DNA of 64,000 nucleotides from Odoribacter sp. Z80. Lineage in GTDB: Bacteria > Bacteroidota > Bacteroidia > Bacteroidales > Marinifilaceae. The notes beneath the pieces are model-generated. The model was not told the DNA's origin, ran no database searches, and was given only the letters and a program-made list of their open reading frames with translations. Location of the stretch: positions 280,426-344,425 of the forward strand of contig NZ_QWEL01000002.1 in NCBI RefSeq assembly GCF_009935865.1. The letters run 5' to 3'. The position numbers and the translations under genes were made by a program. Of this stretch, positions 43,468 to 53,331 are shown one piece after another (positions within the stretch are counted from its first letter, which is position 1; each line of letters opens with the position of its first letter).

Positions 43468-45288
43468 ATGAAAAGCTTCTTAAAATACACGTTAGCGACA
43501 ATCGTCGGAATCCTGCTTGTCAATATGTTCATGTTTTTGATTTTCGTGGGACTCATCGGAGCAATTGCCGCTATGTCCGACAAAAGTATTGAAGTGAAAG
43601 ACAACAGCCTGCTGGTGATTCGGTTAGAGAATGAGATTTTGGACAGAGTTACAGACAATCCCTTGGAGAATATCGATTTCCTGACCATGACTCCTAAAAA
43701 GAGCCTGGGGATGAACAAAATTCTGAGTAGCATCAAGAGAGCAGCCAAAGACAACCGGATTATCGGTATTTACTTAGACCTAACTGATATTCAGGGAAAT
43801 TTCGGAGCACTGGCTTTTACCGAAGAAATCAGGAATGCGCTGCAAAAATTTAAAGAAAGCGGTAAATTTATTTACAGCTATTCCAACCTGGGTTATTCTC
43901 AAAAAAGCTATTACTTAGCAACGGTAGCAGATAAAATCTACGTTAATCCCGAAACTCCTCTCTTACTCTCAGGAATGAGCAGCAGCATCTCTTTTTACAA
44001 AGAGACATTGGCAAAATTAGGCATCCAGCCCGAAGTAGTCAAAGTAGGCAAATTTAAATCGGCCGTAGAACCTTTCATCTCCAATGAGATGAGCGAAGCA
44101 AACCGGGAACAGGTAAAAAAATACTTAGATTCATCCTGGGGTACGCTGGTGAAAGGAATCTCGGAAAGCCGGAACATCCCGGCAGATTCCATCAATGCGC
44201 TGACAAACCGCTTCAATATTTACACCTGCGAGCAACTCAAAGACTATGGTTATTTCGACGATGTCATTTATGAAGACCAGATGTTGACCATCCTGAAAAA
44301 GAAATGCCATCCGGAAGCAGCCGGGGACAGCAGCCGGCTGAACCATTCCAAACTGAACCAGGTCCTGCTGTCCGACTACCAAAATATTCCCCTACCGGAA
44401 ACCGACAAGCTAAATAAAGGCAAAATCGCCGTAATCTATGCCCAGGGAGAAATAGGCATGGAGCAATCGGCCAATTCCATCGGTCCGGATTTAGCCAAAA
44501 CCATCCGGAAAGTCCGGGAAAACGATAAAATAAAAGCAGTGGTTCTACGTGTTAATTCTCCGGGAGGAAGTGCATTAACATCCGATATCATCTGGCGGGA
44601 AACCGAACTGCTCAGGAAAACAAAACCTCTCATTGTATCTATGGGTAATGTTGCAGCCTCCGGAGGTTACTACATTTCCTGTGCGGCAGATACCATTGTC
44701 GCCGAACCGACCACCCTGACCGGTTCTATCGGAATTTTCGGACTTTTCTTCAGTGGAGAAAAATTGATTAAAGATAAAATAGGCATAACGACCGAGGTAG
44801 TCAAAACCAACACCCACAGTGATTTCGGCGGAAGTTATCCCCTTCCTCTTCCTATCAGTTCACGCCCTTTAACTCCCTATGAACGGAATGTTTTACAAAA
44901 TTACGTCAACCGGGGATACGAAACTTTCCTGAACCGGGTGATGGAAGGCCGGGGATTCACCCGCGATGAACTGCATGCCATTGCCCAAGGACGGGTTTGG
45001 ACTGGTGCGGATGCGCTGAAAATCGGATTGGTAGACGTTCTTGGAGGACTGGAAGACGCTTTGCAGATAGCCGCTGTCAAAGCCGGTCTGGAAAATTACA
45101 GCCTGACAGAATACCCTGTGTTGAAAAATCCCATCGAAGAATTTTTTAATGGCCTCACCGGTTCGGTGAAAACCCGTCTGTTAAAAGAAGAACTGGGAGA
45201 TTTTTACCCGACCTGGAACCAAATTAAAAATAGGATACAACAACAGGGCCTGATGGCACGTATACCCTACGACCTCGTCCCAAATTAA
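43468..45288 (+). CDS. sppA: Signal peptide peptidase SppA, long (67K) form
   Basis: This 606-residue membrane-anchored serine protease degrades cleaved signal peptides. There is a membrane helix at residues 10-35 and two tandem S49 domains. The general base Lys197 (V-G-K-F-K-S-A-V-E-P) lies in the first and the nucleophile Ser398 (N-V-A-A-S-G-G-Y-Y) in the second, as in the E. coli enzyme. Length is normal. The lpxK gene starts 26 bp downstream. Confidence 0.93.
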   Translation: MKSFLKYTLATIVGILLVNMFMFLIFVGLIGAIAAMSDKSIEVKDNSLLVIRLENEILDRVTDNPLENIDFLTMTPKKSLGMNKILSSIKRAAKDNRIIGIYLDLTDIQGNFGALAFTEEIRNALQKFKESGKFIYSYSNLGYSQKSYYLATVADKIYVNPETPLLLSGMSSSISFYKETLAKLGIQPEVVKVGKFKSAVEPFISNEMSEANREQVKKYLDSSWGTLVKGISESRNIPADSINALTNRFNIYTCEQLKDYGYFDDVIYEDQMLTILKKKCHPEAAGDSSRLNHSKLNQVLLSDYQNIPLPETDKLNKGKIAVIYAQGEIGMEQSANSIGPDLAKTIRKVRENDKIKAVVLRVNSPGGSALTSDIIWRETELLRKTKPLIVSMGNVAASGGYYISCAADTIVAEPTTLTGSIGIFGLFFSGEKLIKDKIGITTEVVKTNTHSDFGGSYPLPLPISSRPLTPYERNVLQNYVNRGYETFLNRVMEGRGFTRDELHAIAQGRVWTGADALKIGLVDVLGGLEDALQIAAVKAGLENYSLTEYPVLKNPIEEFFNGLTGSVKTRLLKEELGDFYPTWNQIKNRIQQQGLMARIPYDLVPN

Positions 45289-45314
45289 GAGTATCTACCA
45301 AGAAAGCAAACGAT

Positions 45315-46367
45315 ATGGCATATGCAAAAGTCCTCTTATTGCCACTAAGTTTAGTTTACGGCATTATCATCGAGTTTAGGAATGTTTTATTTCATGTCGG
45401 AATATTAAAATCCCGCAATTTCAGTGTTCCCGTAATTTGTGTCGGCAACATTACAGTAGGCGGAACCGGCAAGACTCCCCACACAGAAATGATTATTGCC
45501 GAATTAAAAAAGAAATTCAGGATTGCCTGCCTCAGCCGGGGATATAAACGTAAAACATCCGGATTCGTGCTGGCCGCACCGGACTCCACAGCACGGGAAA
45601 TAGGAGATGAACCGATGCAAATAAAAAAGAAATTTCCGGACATACAGGTTGCCTGTGACGGAAACCGGGTCAGAGGCATCGAAAAATTACTGGCCCAGGA
45701 CTGCCCTCCGGAAGTAATCATTTTAGACGACGCCTTCCAGCATCGCTATGTACAAGCAGACAAAAATATCGTACTGGTAGATTACAACCGCCCCGTTCAC
45801 GAAGATTGTCTTCTACCTGCCGGAAGGCTTAGGGAGAATGCCAATGCTTTAAAAAGAGCCGACTATATCATCGTCACCAAATGCCCGTCCAGTCTGCAAC
45901 CCATTGAAAGACGGATTTTATCCAAACAATTGAAAATAAAACCCTATCAGCAGTTATTTTTCACAAAACTGGGCTACGGAGCCATCCAACCGCTTTCTGC
46001 AAACGCAGCTCCGGCTACACCTTCTCCAGCCAGTACCATCTTATGCGTCACCGGCATTGCCCAACCGGGCCCTTACCTGGATTATCTGAAACACTTTACT
46101 CCGGATGTCATTTCCCTAAAATTTCCGGACCATCACCATTTCAGTGCAAAAGACATCCGGCAAATAGAAACCCGGTTCCAACAGATAAAAAAAACAGAAA
46201 AATATATTTTTACAACGGAAAAAGACGCCGTACGCCTCAACATTTGCACACTGACAGAAGAACTGAAACAACAAATCTATTATATTCCGGTGATTCCGGA
46301 GTTTATCCAGGACAAAAAATTATTTTTAAACGAAATATCCGAATATGTTAGAAAAAATAAAAAATAG
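45315..46367 (+). CDS. lpxK: Tetraacyldisaccharide 4'-kinase
   Basis: This 350-residue inner-membrane kinase phosphorylates the lipid A disaccharide at 4'. An N-terminal helix (M-A-Y-A-K-V-L-L-L-P) is followed by the P-loop V-G-N-I-T-V-G-G-T-G-K-T-P and the conserved L-D-D-A-F-Q-H-R. Length is normal. The 3' end overlaps the start of the downstream phosphorylase by 23 bp, in a different frame. Confidence 0.94.
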   Translation: MAYAKVLLLPLSLVYGIIIEFRNVLFHVGILKSRNFSVPVICVGNITVGGTGKTPHTEMIIAELKKKFRIACLSRGYKRKTSGFVLAAPDSTAREIGDEPMQIKKKFPDIQVACDGNRVRGIEKLLAQDCPPEVIILDDAFQHRYVQADKNIVLVDYNRPVHEDCLLPAGRLRENANALKRADYIIVTKCPSSLQPIERRILSKQLKIKPYQQLFFTKLGYGAIQPLSANAAPATPSPASTILCVTGIAQPGPYLDYLKHFTPDVISLKFPDHHHFSAKDIRQIETRFQQIKKTEKYIFTTEKDAVRLNICTLTEELKQQIYYIPVIPEFIQDKKLFLNEISEYVRKNKK

Positions 46368-47160
46368 CGCAGCCTACATATCCCGATTTCTGGAAGGGGA
46401 AAAATATACCATTGGCATTATTTTAGGGACAGGATTAGGAGACTTGGGAAAATCCATTGAAATCGTCCATGCTATTCCCTATGCAGCAATACCCCATTTC
46501 CCGGTTTCAACAGTCCAGGGACACAAAGGGAATCTGTTGCTCGGACGTTTCGGAGGAAAAAATGTAATCGCCATGCAAGGACGTTTTCATTTCTACGAAG
46601 GATATTCCATGCAAGATGTCACTTTTCCCGTACGGGTCTTGCATCAGCTTGGAATAAAACAACTCTTCGTTTCCAATGCCGCAGGCGGTGTGAATACTTC
46701 CTATTTAGTAGGTGATTTGATGGTTATTACTGACCATATCAATCTGTTTCCGGAACACCCGCTGCGCGGAAAGAATATGGACGAATTAGGCCCGCGTTTC
46801 CCCGGCATGACTGATGCATATAGTCCCCGCATCCGTCAGATAGCCGATGAATGTGCCGCCCGGTTAGGCATAAAATTACAATACGGAGTATATGCCGGCC
46901 TTCAAGGCCCCTCTTTTGAAACACCTGCCGAATACAATTGGATCCGGGTGATCGGAGGAGATGCGGTAGGTATGTCTACCGTTCCCGAAATTATCGTGGC
47001 ACGTCATATGAACATGGAATGTTTCGGTATGTCGGTCATCACCAACAGCACCGCCTCTCCTGAATTAATTAAAACCGACCATACGGAAGTCCAGGATATC
47101 GGCAATACAGCTCAACCCCGCATGACTGCCCTGTTCCGGGAAATAATCAATAACCTGTAA
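46345..47160 (+). CDS. Purine-nucleoside phosphorylase (trimeric type)
   Basis: This 271-residue enzyme splits inosine and guanosine with phosphate for purine salvage. Motifs: I-L-G-T-G-L-G near residue 26, Q-G-R-F-H-F-Y-E-G-Y, N-A-A-G-G-V-N and G-M-S-T-V-P-E-I-I-V-A, all typical of the PunA/DeoD-unrelated trimeric class. It overlaps lpxK by 23 bp and precedes lrgA by 27 bp, so it is probably part of one transcription unit from sppA. Confidence 0.93.
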   Translation: MLEKIKNSAAYISRFLEGEKYTIGIILGTGLGDLGKSIEIVHAIPYAAIPHFPVSTVQGHKGNLLLGRFGGKNVIAMQGRFHFYEGYSMQDVTFPVRVLHQLGIKQLFVSNAAGGVNTSYLVGDLMVITDHINLFPEHPLRGKNMDELGPRFPGMTDAYSPRIRQIADECAARLGIKLQYGVYAGLQGPSFETPAEYNWIRVIGGDAVGMSTVPEIIVARHMNMECFGMSVITNSTASPELIKTDHTEVQDIGNTAQPRMTALFREIINNL

Positions 47161-47187
47161 CGCCTCCTCCCTCAACAGTACTGTTTT

Positions 47188-47544
47188 ATGCTACCTGGTA
47201 TTTTTATCGTTCTTTTCTTCTTCGTATTAGGAGAATTAACCGGTTGGTTATTAAATGGGTTCATCCCCGGCAGTGTGATTGGAATGATGTTGCTTTTTGC
47301 CGCCTTATGCCTGAAAATTGTAAAACCTCAACAGATTAAGCCTATAGCCCGATTCCTGTGCGATAATATGGCGCTTTTCTTTGTTCCCGCAGGAGTCGGA
47401 ATTGTCAATGCACTCGATATTCTATCCCGATATTGGCAAGCCATACTACTCGCCTGTGCCGTCAGTACAGTTATCGTTATTGTCGTGGTAGCCAGCATCC
47501 AGGAGTGGTTTGAAAAACACCGGAAAGGCGCAGAAGACCGTTAA
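47188..47544 (+). CDS. lrgA: CidA/LrgA family holin-like protein
   Basis: This 118-residue membrane protein has four helices and the conserved G-E-L-T-G-W, P-G-S-V-I-G-M and F-V-P-A-G-V-G motifs. LrgA/CidA proteins act with LrgB/CidB (encoded 14 bp downstream) in control of murein hydrolase export or transport of small organic acids. Confidence 0.88.
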   Translation: MLPGIFIVLFFFVLGELTGWLLNGFIPGSVIGMMLLFAALCLKIVKPQQIKPIARFLCDNMALFFVPAGVGIVNALDILSRYWQAILLACAVSTVIVIVVVASIQEWFEKHRKGAEDR

Positions 47545-47558
47545 TCGTTCTGAAAATT

Positions 47559-48251
47559 ATGGACCATTTATTAAACTCAGAAATATTCATACTCACTTTA
47601 ATCATTGGAGTGTATCTGGGAACTGTCTGGCTGTTCCAAAAAACAAAATTCAAACTGTTGCATCCCCTGTTGATTTCTATTCCGGCATTGGCCGGCATCA
47701 CCCACATCTTAGGAATCTCCTACGAATCTTTTGAAAAAGGAAGCCGGATTCTGAATTTCCTGCTGGGCCCCACAGTGGTTGTTTTGGGATATTTACTTTA
47801 CGAACAAATTGCCCAATTAAAAGCCAACGCTCTGTCTATCATCACGTCTGTATTCGTCGGTTGTGTTACCGGCATCTTAAGTGTCATTGCCATTGCCCGC
47901 TATTTCGGAGCTGATCCTGCATTAATCGCATCGCTCGAACCAAAATCAGTCACCACACCAATTGCCATGAGCATTGCCGAACGTTCGGGAGGCATTCCCT
48001 CCATTGCAGCAGTAGTTGTCGTCGTTGTAGGAATCTTCGGAGGAATCTCAGGCCCTTTCATACTGGAGCGTCTCGGTATAAAAAGCCGCGTAGCCAGAGG
48101 ATTGGCACTCGGCTCAGCCGCACACGGGCTTGGTACAGCCCGGGCAATGGAATTAGGTGCTATCGAAGGAGCCATCAGCGGACTGGCCATAGGAGTTATG
48201 GGTATTATGACTGCCATCCTGGTGCCGGTCATCGAATGGCTTATCGGATAG
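47559..48251 (+). CDS. lrgB: LrgB/CidB family membrane protein
   Basis: This 230-residue integral membrane protein has about seven helices and the family motif S-L-E-P-K-S-V-T-T-P-I-A-M, plus G-S-A-A-H-G-L-G-T. It is the partner of the upstream LrgA. The 3' end stops 7 bp from the convergent pgeF stop. Confidence 0.92.
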   Translation: MDHLLNSEIFILTLIIGVYLGTVWLFQKTKFKLLHPLLISIPALAGITHILGISYESFEKGSRILNFLLGPTVVVLGYLLYEQIAQLKANALSIITSVFVGCVTGILSVIAIARYFGADPALIASLEPKSVTTPIAMSIAERSGGIPSIAAVVVVVVGIFGGISGPFILERLGIKSRVARGLALGSAAHGLGTARAMELGAIEGAISGLAIGVMGIMTAILVPVIEWLIG

Positions 48252-48258
48252 CTCCGTC

Positions 48259-49047
48259 TCACCGAAAGCACAGCATAATCCCGGCCCCGAAACGTCCGGC
48301 TTTTGAGCCATCCCTGCGATAAGAAAAGAATTGTTCCGGATGACACACCGTACATAGTCCTGCCACCTCAATATTTTCCGCCTTCAAACCTGCCGTCAGC
48401 AACTCCAGACGATTCGCCTCCCACAAATCCACCTGATATTTTCCGGAAACCTTACCGGCAGATACGATACTGCCAGCCGCCGGAAACAACTGCCGGAAGA
48501 CAGCAGCCACACCTTCCTCCACCTCAAAACAGCATTTACCGATAGAAGGCCCGATACCGGCCCGTATATCCGCAGGACAACTTCCATATCTCTCCCGCAT
48601 CTTTTCAACTGTCCGCACTACGATCTGCGCTGCCGTTCCCCTCCATCCCGCATGAACCGCAGCGATCACTTTTTTCACAGAATCAAATAAAAGGACAGGC
48701 ACACAATCGGCAGAAAAAACCATCAAACAGATACCTTCCCGGTCCGTAACCAATGCATCGGCGTCCGGAATCCGGCTTTCCCGGTCCAAAGCTCCCCTCC
48801 CGGCATCTTCCCCGCCAACCACAACAACATTTGCCGAATGAATCTGATGCGCAATTACCCACCGTTCCACCTCAATACCGACAACTTGCGCCAACTCCAT
48901 CCGGTTCCGGCGAATAACTGCCGGATCAACGGCCTCAGCAAAACCGATGTCTTTCCGGCCGGAAGAAACAAAATGCCGGATATCCGGCCGGCCGGATAAC
49001 TGTTTAAACCGATAAAACGGGAAATCCTTATCTTCAATCCGCTCCAT
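48259..49047 (-). CDS. pgeF: Peptidoglycan editing factor PgeF (YfiH/laccase-domain family)
   Basis: This protein of about 262 residues has the YfiH-type motifs: S-A-D-C-V-P-V-L-L-F and A-V-H-A-G-W-R-G-T, and later G-P-S-I-G-K-C-C-F-E-V. Members remove misincorporated residues during peptidoglycan synthesis; some were described as polyphenol oxidases. The ATG at 49045-49047 (M-E-R-I-E-D) is chosen over an upstream start that would place a hydrophobic run in front and cross the promoter box TATCTTTG at 49077-49084. Confidence 0.88.
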   Translation of the reverse strand: MERIEDKDFPFYRFKQLSGRPDIRHFVSSGRKDIGFAEAVDPAVIRRNRMELAQVVGIEVERWVIAHQIHSANVVVVGGEDAGRGALDRESRIPDADALVTDREGICLMVFSADCVPVLLFDSVKKVIAAVHAGWRGTAAQIVVRTVEKMRERYGSCPADIRAGIGPSIGKCCFEVEEGVAAVFRQLFPAAGSIVSAGKVSGKYQVDLWEANRLELLTAGLKAENIEVAGLCTVCHPEQFFSYRRDGSKAGRFGAGIMLCFR

Positions 49048-49076
49048 TTTTTTCCTTAACTGAATACTTGACAGAA

Positions 49077-49084
49077 CAAAGATA
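49077..49084 (-). promoter_or_regulatory. -7 promoter box of pgeF
   Basis: TATCTTTG on the minus strand; the start of transcription near 49069 gives a leader of about 20 nt to the chosen ATG. Confidence 0.5.
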
Positions 49085-49199
49085 AAAACAAAAAAAACAA
49101 ACGAACCGCAGCAGCAGGCAAAACCTTTCATCCCAACAACCAAAGCCCGCCCGTCAAGCAAAACAGACCCTCCTGAAACAAAAAAAGTACTCGTTTTTC

Positions 49200-49230
49200 T
49201 TTGCAGTTTATAATGAATGAATTATCTTTG
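49200..49230 (+). promoter_or_regulatory. Promoter of rpmE2
   Basis: TTTG at 49200-49203 and TATCTTTG at 49223-49230, spaced 19 bp. It lies 42 bp before the ribosomal protein ATG. Confidence 0.7.
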
Positions 49231-49271
49231 CCGTCCGATAATGGAAAGAATAATTTTAAAATTTACATACA

Positions 49272-49535
49272 ATGAAAAAGGGCATACATCCTGAAAATTA
49301 CAGATTGGTAGCATTTAAAGATATGTCTAATGGTGTGACAACCCTGACCAAATCTACCGTAGCAACGAAAGAAACCATCGAAATTGACGGTGTTGAATAT
49401 CCGCTCGTTAAATTGGAAATCTCTAACAGTTCTCATCCGTTCTATACAGGAAAAGTGAAATTAGTGGATACTGCCGGACGTGTAGACAAATTCATGAACC
49501 GTTACAAAGACCACATGGAAAAAAGAAAGAAATAA
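49272..49535 (+). CDS. rpmE2: 50S ribosomal protein L31 type B
   Basis: This 87-residue L31 starts [11 protein letters not shown] and has S-S-H-P-F-Y-T-G, the type B signature. It lacks the CxxC zinc cysteines of type A L31, so it does not need zinc. It has its own promoter and a strong terminator. Confidence 0.96.
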   Translation: MKKGIHPENYRLVAFKDMSNGVTTLTKSTVATKETIEIDGVEYPLVKLEISNSSHPFYTGKVKLVDTAGRVDKFMNRYKDHMEKRKK

Positions 49536-49552
49536 TTTTTTCTTTATCTCAA

Positions 49553-49602
49553 ATAAAGAGAACCGGCCGGAAGTCTTACTTTCCGGCCGGTTCTCTTTAT
49601 GA
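49553..49602 (+). terminator. Terminator after rpmE2
   Basis: A GC-rich perfect 18-bp stem (49555-49572 with 49581-49598) has a short loop, carries A run/T run flanks and begins 20 bp after the stop codon. Confidence 0.9.
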
Positions 49603-49655
49603 CCTTTTCTTTATCCCATTTTCCAACCACTTGAAAAAATCCTTATTTTACACTG

Positions 49656-49670
49656 TGGCACAAGATTTGC
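49656..49670 (+). promoter_or_regulatory. Candidate sigma-54 promoter upstream of lon
   Basis: The sequence TGGCACAAGATTTGC matches the -24/-12 consensus TGGCAC-n5-TTGC, with GG and GC exactly 10 bp apart. It points to lon, whose ATG is about 100 bp downstream; transcription would start near 49682. An imperfect match by chance in a window this size is possible, so this needs testing. Confidence 0.5.
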
Positions 49671-49771
49671 GCTATCAGTATGGAATCCTTTTTCCAATAC
49701 GAAATAATGACAGAATGTCAGTCATTTTTAAGTAAAAGATTTCATAACCTATAAAAAGAGAGGACAAATAA

Positions 49772-52186
49772 ATGAATAAAATAAATCTGAAAGCAGTATT
49801 ATTAGAGAACATGGGAGAAGATTCGGCAGATTTCCTGCCCATACTGGGGGACGAAAAAGAGCTGCTGAATGACAATATACAAATTCCCGACACCCTGCCA
49901 ATTTTACCACTCAGGAATACCGTATTATTTCCAGGAGTCATTATTCCGATTAACATCGGCCGCGATAAATCTCTAAAACTAATCCGGGATTCCTATAAAC
50001 AAAATTCACTGATTGGAGTCATTGCTCAAAAAGACACCAATACAGAAAATCCCGGTATAAACGACCTTTACCAGATAGGTACGATAGCTTCCATCCTGAA
50101 AATACTGGAAATGCCGGACGGGACAACGACTGCCATTATCCAGGGCAAGAAAAGATTCCAGTTGGAAGACATTCTCTACGATGACCCTTATCATGTTGGT
50201 AAGATTTTATTGAAAAAAGAAGAGGAGTTGCCGGAAAACGATGCAGAATACAATGCCATTGCAGAATCCCTGAAGGAAATGGCCGGGAAAATTGTAAAAT
50301 ATTCCAACCATATCCCCAATGAAGCAGGATTTGCCTTGAAAAACATCGAAAGCATGCTGTTTCTCATCAATTTCATCTCTTCAAACACCGATGTGGATTA
50401 CCGGAACAAACAGGAATTGCTGGAAATTGACAATCTGAAACAGAGAGCTATCAAATTGCTGGAAATTCTAAGCAAACAGGTGAGCTTGCTGGAACTAAAA
50501 AACGATATCCAGAAAAAAGTGAAAATGGATATTGACAAACAACAAAGGGAATATTTCCTGCACCAGCAAATCAAAACCATCCAGGACGAATTGGGAGGGA
50601 ATCCGATAGACGAAGAAATCAAAGAATTAGAGGAATTGGCCCTACAGAAAGAATGGGACGAAAAGGTGAGTGAAGTTTTTTCCAAAGAACTGAATAAACT
50701 CAAACGCCTGAATCCAGCAGCTCCGGACTATTCGGTACAATCCAACTACCTGCGGGAAATGTTGGACCTGCCCTGGAACCATTGTTCCGAAGATAACTTA
50801 GACCTCACCCACGCCAAAGAGGTTCTGGATGCCGACCATTTTGGCCTGGAAAAGGTTAAAGAACGCATACTCGAGTATTTAGCTGTACTAAAGCTCAAGG
50901 CCAATATGAAATCTCCCATCCTGTGTTTATACGGTCCTCCGGGAGTAGGAAAAACTTCATTGGGCAAATCCATCGCCAGAGCCATAAACCGGGAATTTGT
51001 GCGGATGTCGTTAGGAGGCCTGCATGACGAATCTGAGATCCGGGGCCACCGGAAAACATACATCGGAGCCATGCCGGGACGCATCCTGCAAAACATAAAA
51101 AAAGCAGGTACTTCAAACCCTGTGTTTATCTTAGACGAAATCGACAAAGTGGGAAGTGATTTCAGAGGAGACCCCCAATCAGCCCTGTTGGAAGTTTTAG
51201 ACCCCGAACAAAACGGGAGTTTCCATGATAATTTCCTGGATATAGATTACGATTTGTCAAAAGTGATGTTTATTGCCACAGCCAACGACCTGAGTACCAT
51301 TGCGGCTCCACTAAGAGACCGTATGGAGATTATTGAAGTCAGCGGCTACCTGCTGGAAGAGAAAAGAGAAATCACCAAACGCCACCTGATTCCGAAACAA
51401 ATGGAAAATCATGGTATCACTGAAAGCAATATTTCCATCCCGGATGAAATCATAGACATCATCATAGAAAAATATACCCGGGAGTCCGGAGTCCGCAGCT
51501 TAGACATGACCATTGCAAAAATCATGCGCCATGTAGCCCGCAAGGTGGCCATGAATAAAAAATTTACGGTAACGGTCGACGAAGCCAAAGTAAAAGAATA
51601 TTTAGGAAGCCCTATTTTTTCCCGCGAAGAATACCAGGGGAACGAGCTGCCCGGCGTGGTTACCGGCTTGGCATGGACAGCCGTAGGCGGAGAAATTCTC
51701 TACATTGAATCCAGCTACAGCAAAGGCAAAGGCCACCTTAGCCTGACAGGCAACCTGGGAGATGTAATGAAGGAATCGGCCACCCTCGCTCTGGAATACA
51801 TCAAATCCCACGCCGGAAAAATCGGAATAGACGAAAAAATGTTTGAGGAAAACGACATTCACGTCCATGTTCCGGCAGGCGCAGTCCCGAAAGACGGTCC
51901 CTCAGCAGGCATCACAATGGTCACCGCCTTGGTCTCTTCCCTCACCGGAAGGAAGGTAAAAAAAGCCATCGCCATGACCGGCGAAATCACACTCCGGGGA
52001 AAAGTACTCCCTGTGGGAGGAATCCGGGAAAAAATCCTGGCAGCCAAAAGGGCAGGCATCAAAGAAATCATTTTATGCCGTGAAAACCAAAAGGACATAG
52101 AAGATATCAAAAAAGAATACCTGAAAGGATTAAAGTTCCATTATGTTGATTCCATACAGGAGGTATTGAACATTGCGCTACTTTAA
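49772..52186 (+). CDS. lon: ATP-dependent protease Lon
   Basis: This 804-residue Lon protease has an N-terminal substrate domain (about 45-240), a coiled region, an AAA+ module with Walker A G-P-P-G-V-G-K-T near residue 388 and Walker B F-I-L-D-E-I-D-K, and a C-terminal protease domain with catalytic Ser711 in P-K-D-G-P-S-A-G and the Lys in the V-G-G-I-R-E-K region. It degrades misfolded and regulatory proteins in the cytoplasm. The last 4 bp overlap the convergent cydB. Confidence 0.96.
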   Translation: MNKINLKAVLLENMGEDSADFLPILGDEKELLNDNIQIPDTLPILPLRNTVLFPGVIIPINIGRDKSLKLIRDSYKQNSLIGVIAQKDTNTENPGINDLYQIGTIASILKILEMPDGTTTAIIQGKKRFQLEDILYDDPYHVGKILLKKEEELPENDAEYNAIAESLKEMAGKIVKYSNHIPNEAGFALKNIESMLFLINFISSNTDVDYRNKQELLEIDNLKQRAIKLLEILSKQVSLLELKNDIQKKVKMDIDKQQREYFLHQQIKTIQDELGGNPIDEEIKELEELALQKEWDEKVSEVFSKELNKLKRLNPAAPDYSVQSNYLREMLDLPWNHCSEDNLDLTHAKEVLDADHFGLEKVKERILEYLAVLKLKANMKSPILCLYGPPGVGKTSLGKSIARAINREFVRMSLGGLHDESEIRGHRKTYIGAMPGRILQNIKKAGTSNPVFILDEIDKVGSDFRGDPQSALLEVLDPEQNGSFHDNFLDIDYDLSKVMFIATANDLSTIAAPLRDRMEIIEVSGYLLEEKREITKRHLIPKQMENHGITESNISIPDEIIDIIIEKYTRESGVRSLDMTIAKIMRHVARKVAMNKKFTVTVDEAKVKEYLGSPIFSREEYQGNELPGVVTGLAWTAVGGEILYIESSYSKGKGHLSLTGNLGDVMKESATLALEYIKSHAGKIGIDEKMFEENDIHVHVPAGAVPKDGPSAGITMVTALVSSLTGRKVKKAIAMTGEITLRGKVLPVGGIREKILAAKRAGIKEIILCRENQKDIEDIKKEYLKGLKFHYVDSIQEVLNIALL

Positions 52187-53301
52187 TAAGTATGGTCTTC
52201 CTGCTGTAATGCTTCCGGATTCACCGCCTTCTTCGTCATAGAACGCCATACATACCAGATGTATGCTATGACGAAAGGCACAATGAGCGACACCCAGGCC
52301 ATTGCTTTGAGCGTATACAGGGAAGAAGATGCATTGTATATGGTCAGCGAAGAATCCAAATCGGTGGAAGAAGGATAAAAAGCAGTATGGTTAAAGCCGG
52401 CTATAACAAGAAGACTAATAACAGTAAGCACAGTTCCGCTACCTGAAAACCAAATGCCTTTCTGCCATTGTGGGGACATCAAAGTGCGGAGGATACCATA
52501 CAGTACCGCCACCACACCAATAACCAAAAGGATGGTATTCACAGGCATTTCCAATAAATTATAGAAATACTTGTAAGGCACCAGTTCAATAGAACCATCC
52601 GGATTTATGGCATAGCCCTTGCCGGCAAGGATAAAGCCTAAAAAAAGCAGGAAGAAAACCACAAAAGGAATGGCATTATACCACACCTGCCGGCGGCTCC
52701 GCATTTGGATCTCCCGATGGTCCACCATGAGGATAAAATAAAGGGCTGCCAGCGTGCGCGACAGAAAAAGGACAGCAAAAGCCAAGAAGTAGTTGGTGAA
52801 AACAAACAAAGCATCCAGCCCTCTCCAGGGAGTCATCCATTCCACCTCGTGCATCTCTCCCAACCGGAAAGGAGAGCCTGTAAAAAACGTAGCAACAGCA
52901 GCACCCAGCAAAAAAGGAGCGGCAAATCCGTTTATCATCAGGAAAATTTCATAAGTACGGGTACGGAGAAAATTATTCTTTTTATTTCGGTATTCATAAG
53001 AAACGGCCTGCAAAACAAAACAAAATAAAATCAGCATCCACACGACATAGGCTCCCCCGAAACTGGTCGCATAAAACAGGGGAAAACTGGCAAAAAAAGC
53101 GCCTCCGAAAACCACCAGCGTAGTGAAAGTATATTCCCATTTATTTCCGATGACATTGACAATCAGATCCCGTTCTTCTTTACTCTTTCCCAACGTATAC
53201 AGCAGGCTTTGTCCTCCCTGCACAAAAAGCAGAAACACCAGTGCCCCTCCTAAAATACAAATGAGAATCCACCAATAATGTTGCAATATATCCAGTTCCA
53301 T
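52183..53301 (-). CDS. cydB: Cytochrome bd ubiquinol oxidase subunit II
   Basis: This 372-residue membrane protein has eight or nine helices. It is the partner of CydA in the high-affinity terminal oxidase that lets anaerobes tolerate or use traces of oxygen. The fit is by membrane pattern (F-V-L-Q-A-V-S-Y-E-Y, T-G-S-P-F) and by position 30 bp after cydA. Length is normal. Confidence 0.94.
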   Translation of the reverse strand: MELDILQHYWWILICILGGALVFLLFVQGGQSLLYTLGKSKEERDLIVNVIGNKWEYTFTTLVVFGGAFFASFPLFYATSFGGAYVVWMLILFCFVLQAVSYEYRNKKNNFLRTRTYEIFLMINGFAAPFLLGAAVATFFTGSPFRLGEMHEVEWMTPWRGLDALFVFTNYFLAFAVLFLSRTLAALYFILMVDHREIQMRSRRQVWYNAIPFVVFFLLFLGFILAGKGYAINPDGSIELVPYKYFYNLLEMPVNTILLVIGVVAVLYGILRTLMSPQWQKGIWFSGSGTVLTVISLLVIAGFNHTAFYPSSTDLDSSLTIYNASSSLYTLKAMAWVSLIVPFVIAYIWYVWRSMTKKAVNPEALQQEDHTY

Positions 53302-53331
53302 AACTATGGTAATTTATTAAAGTGTGACAAT

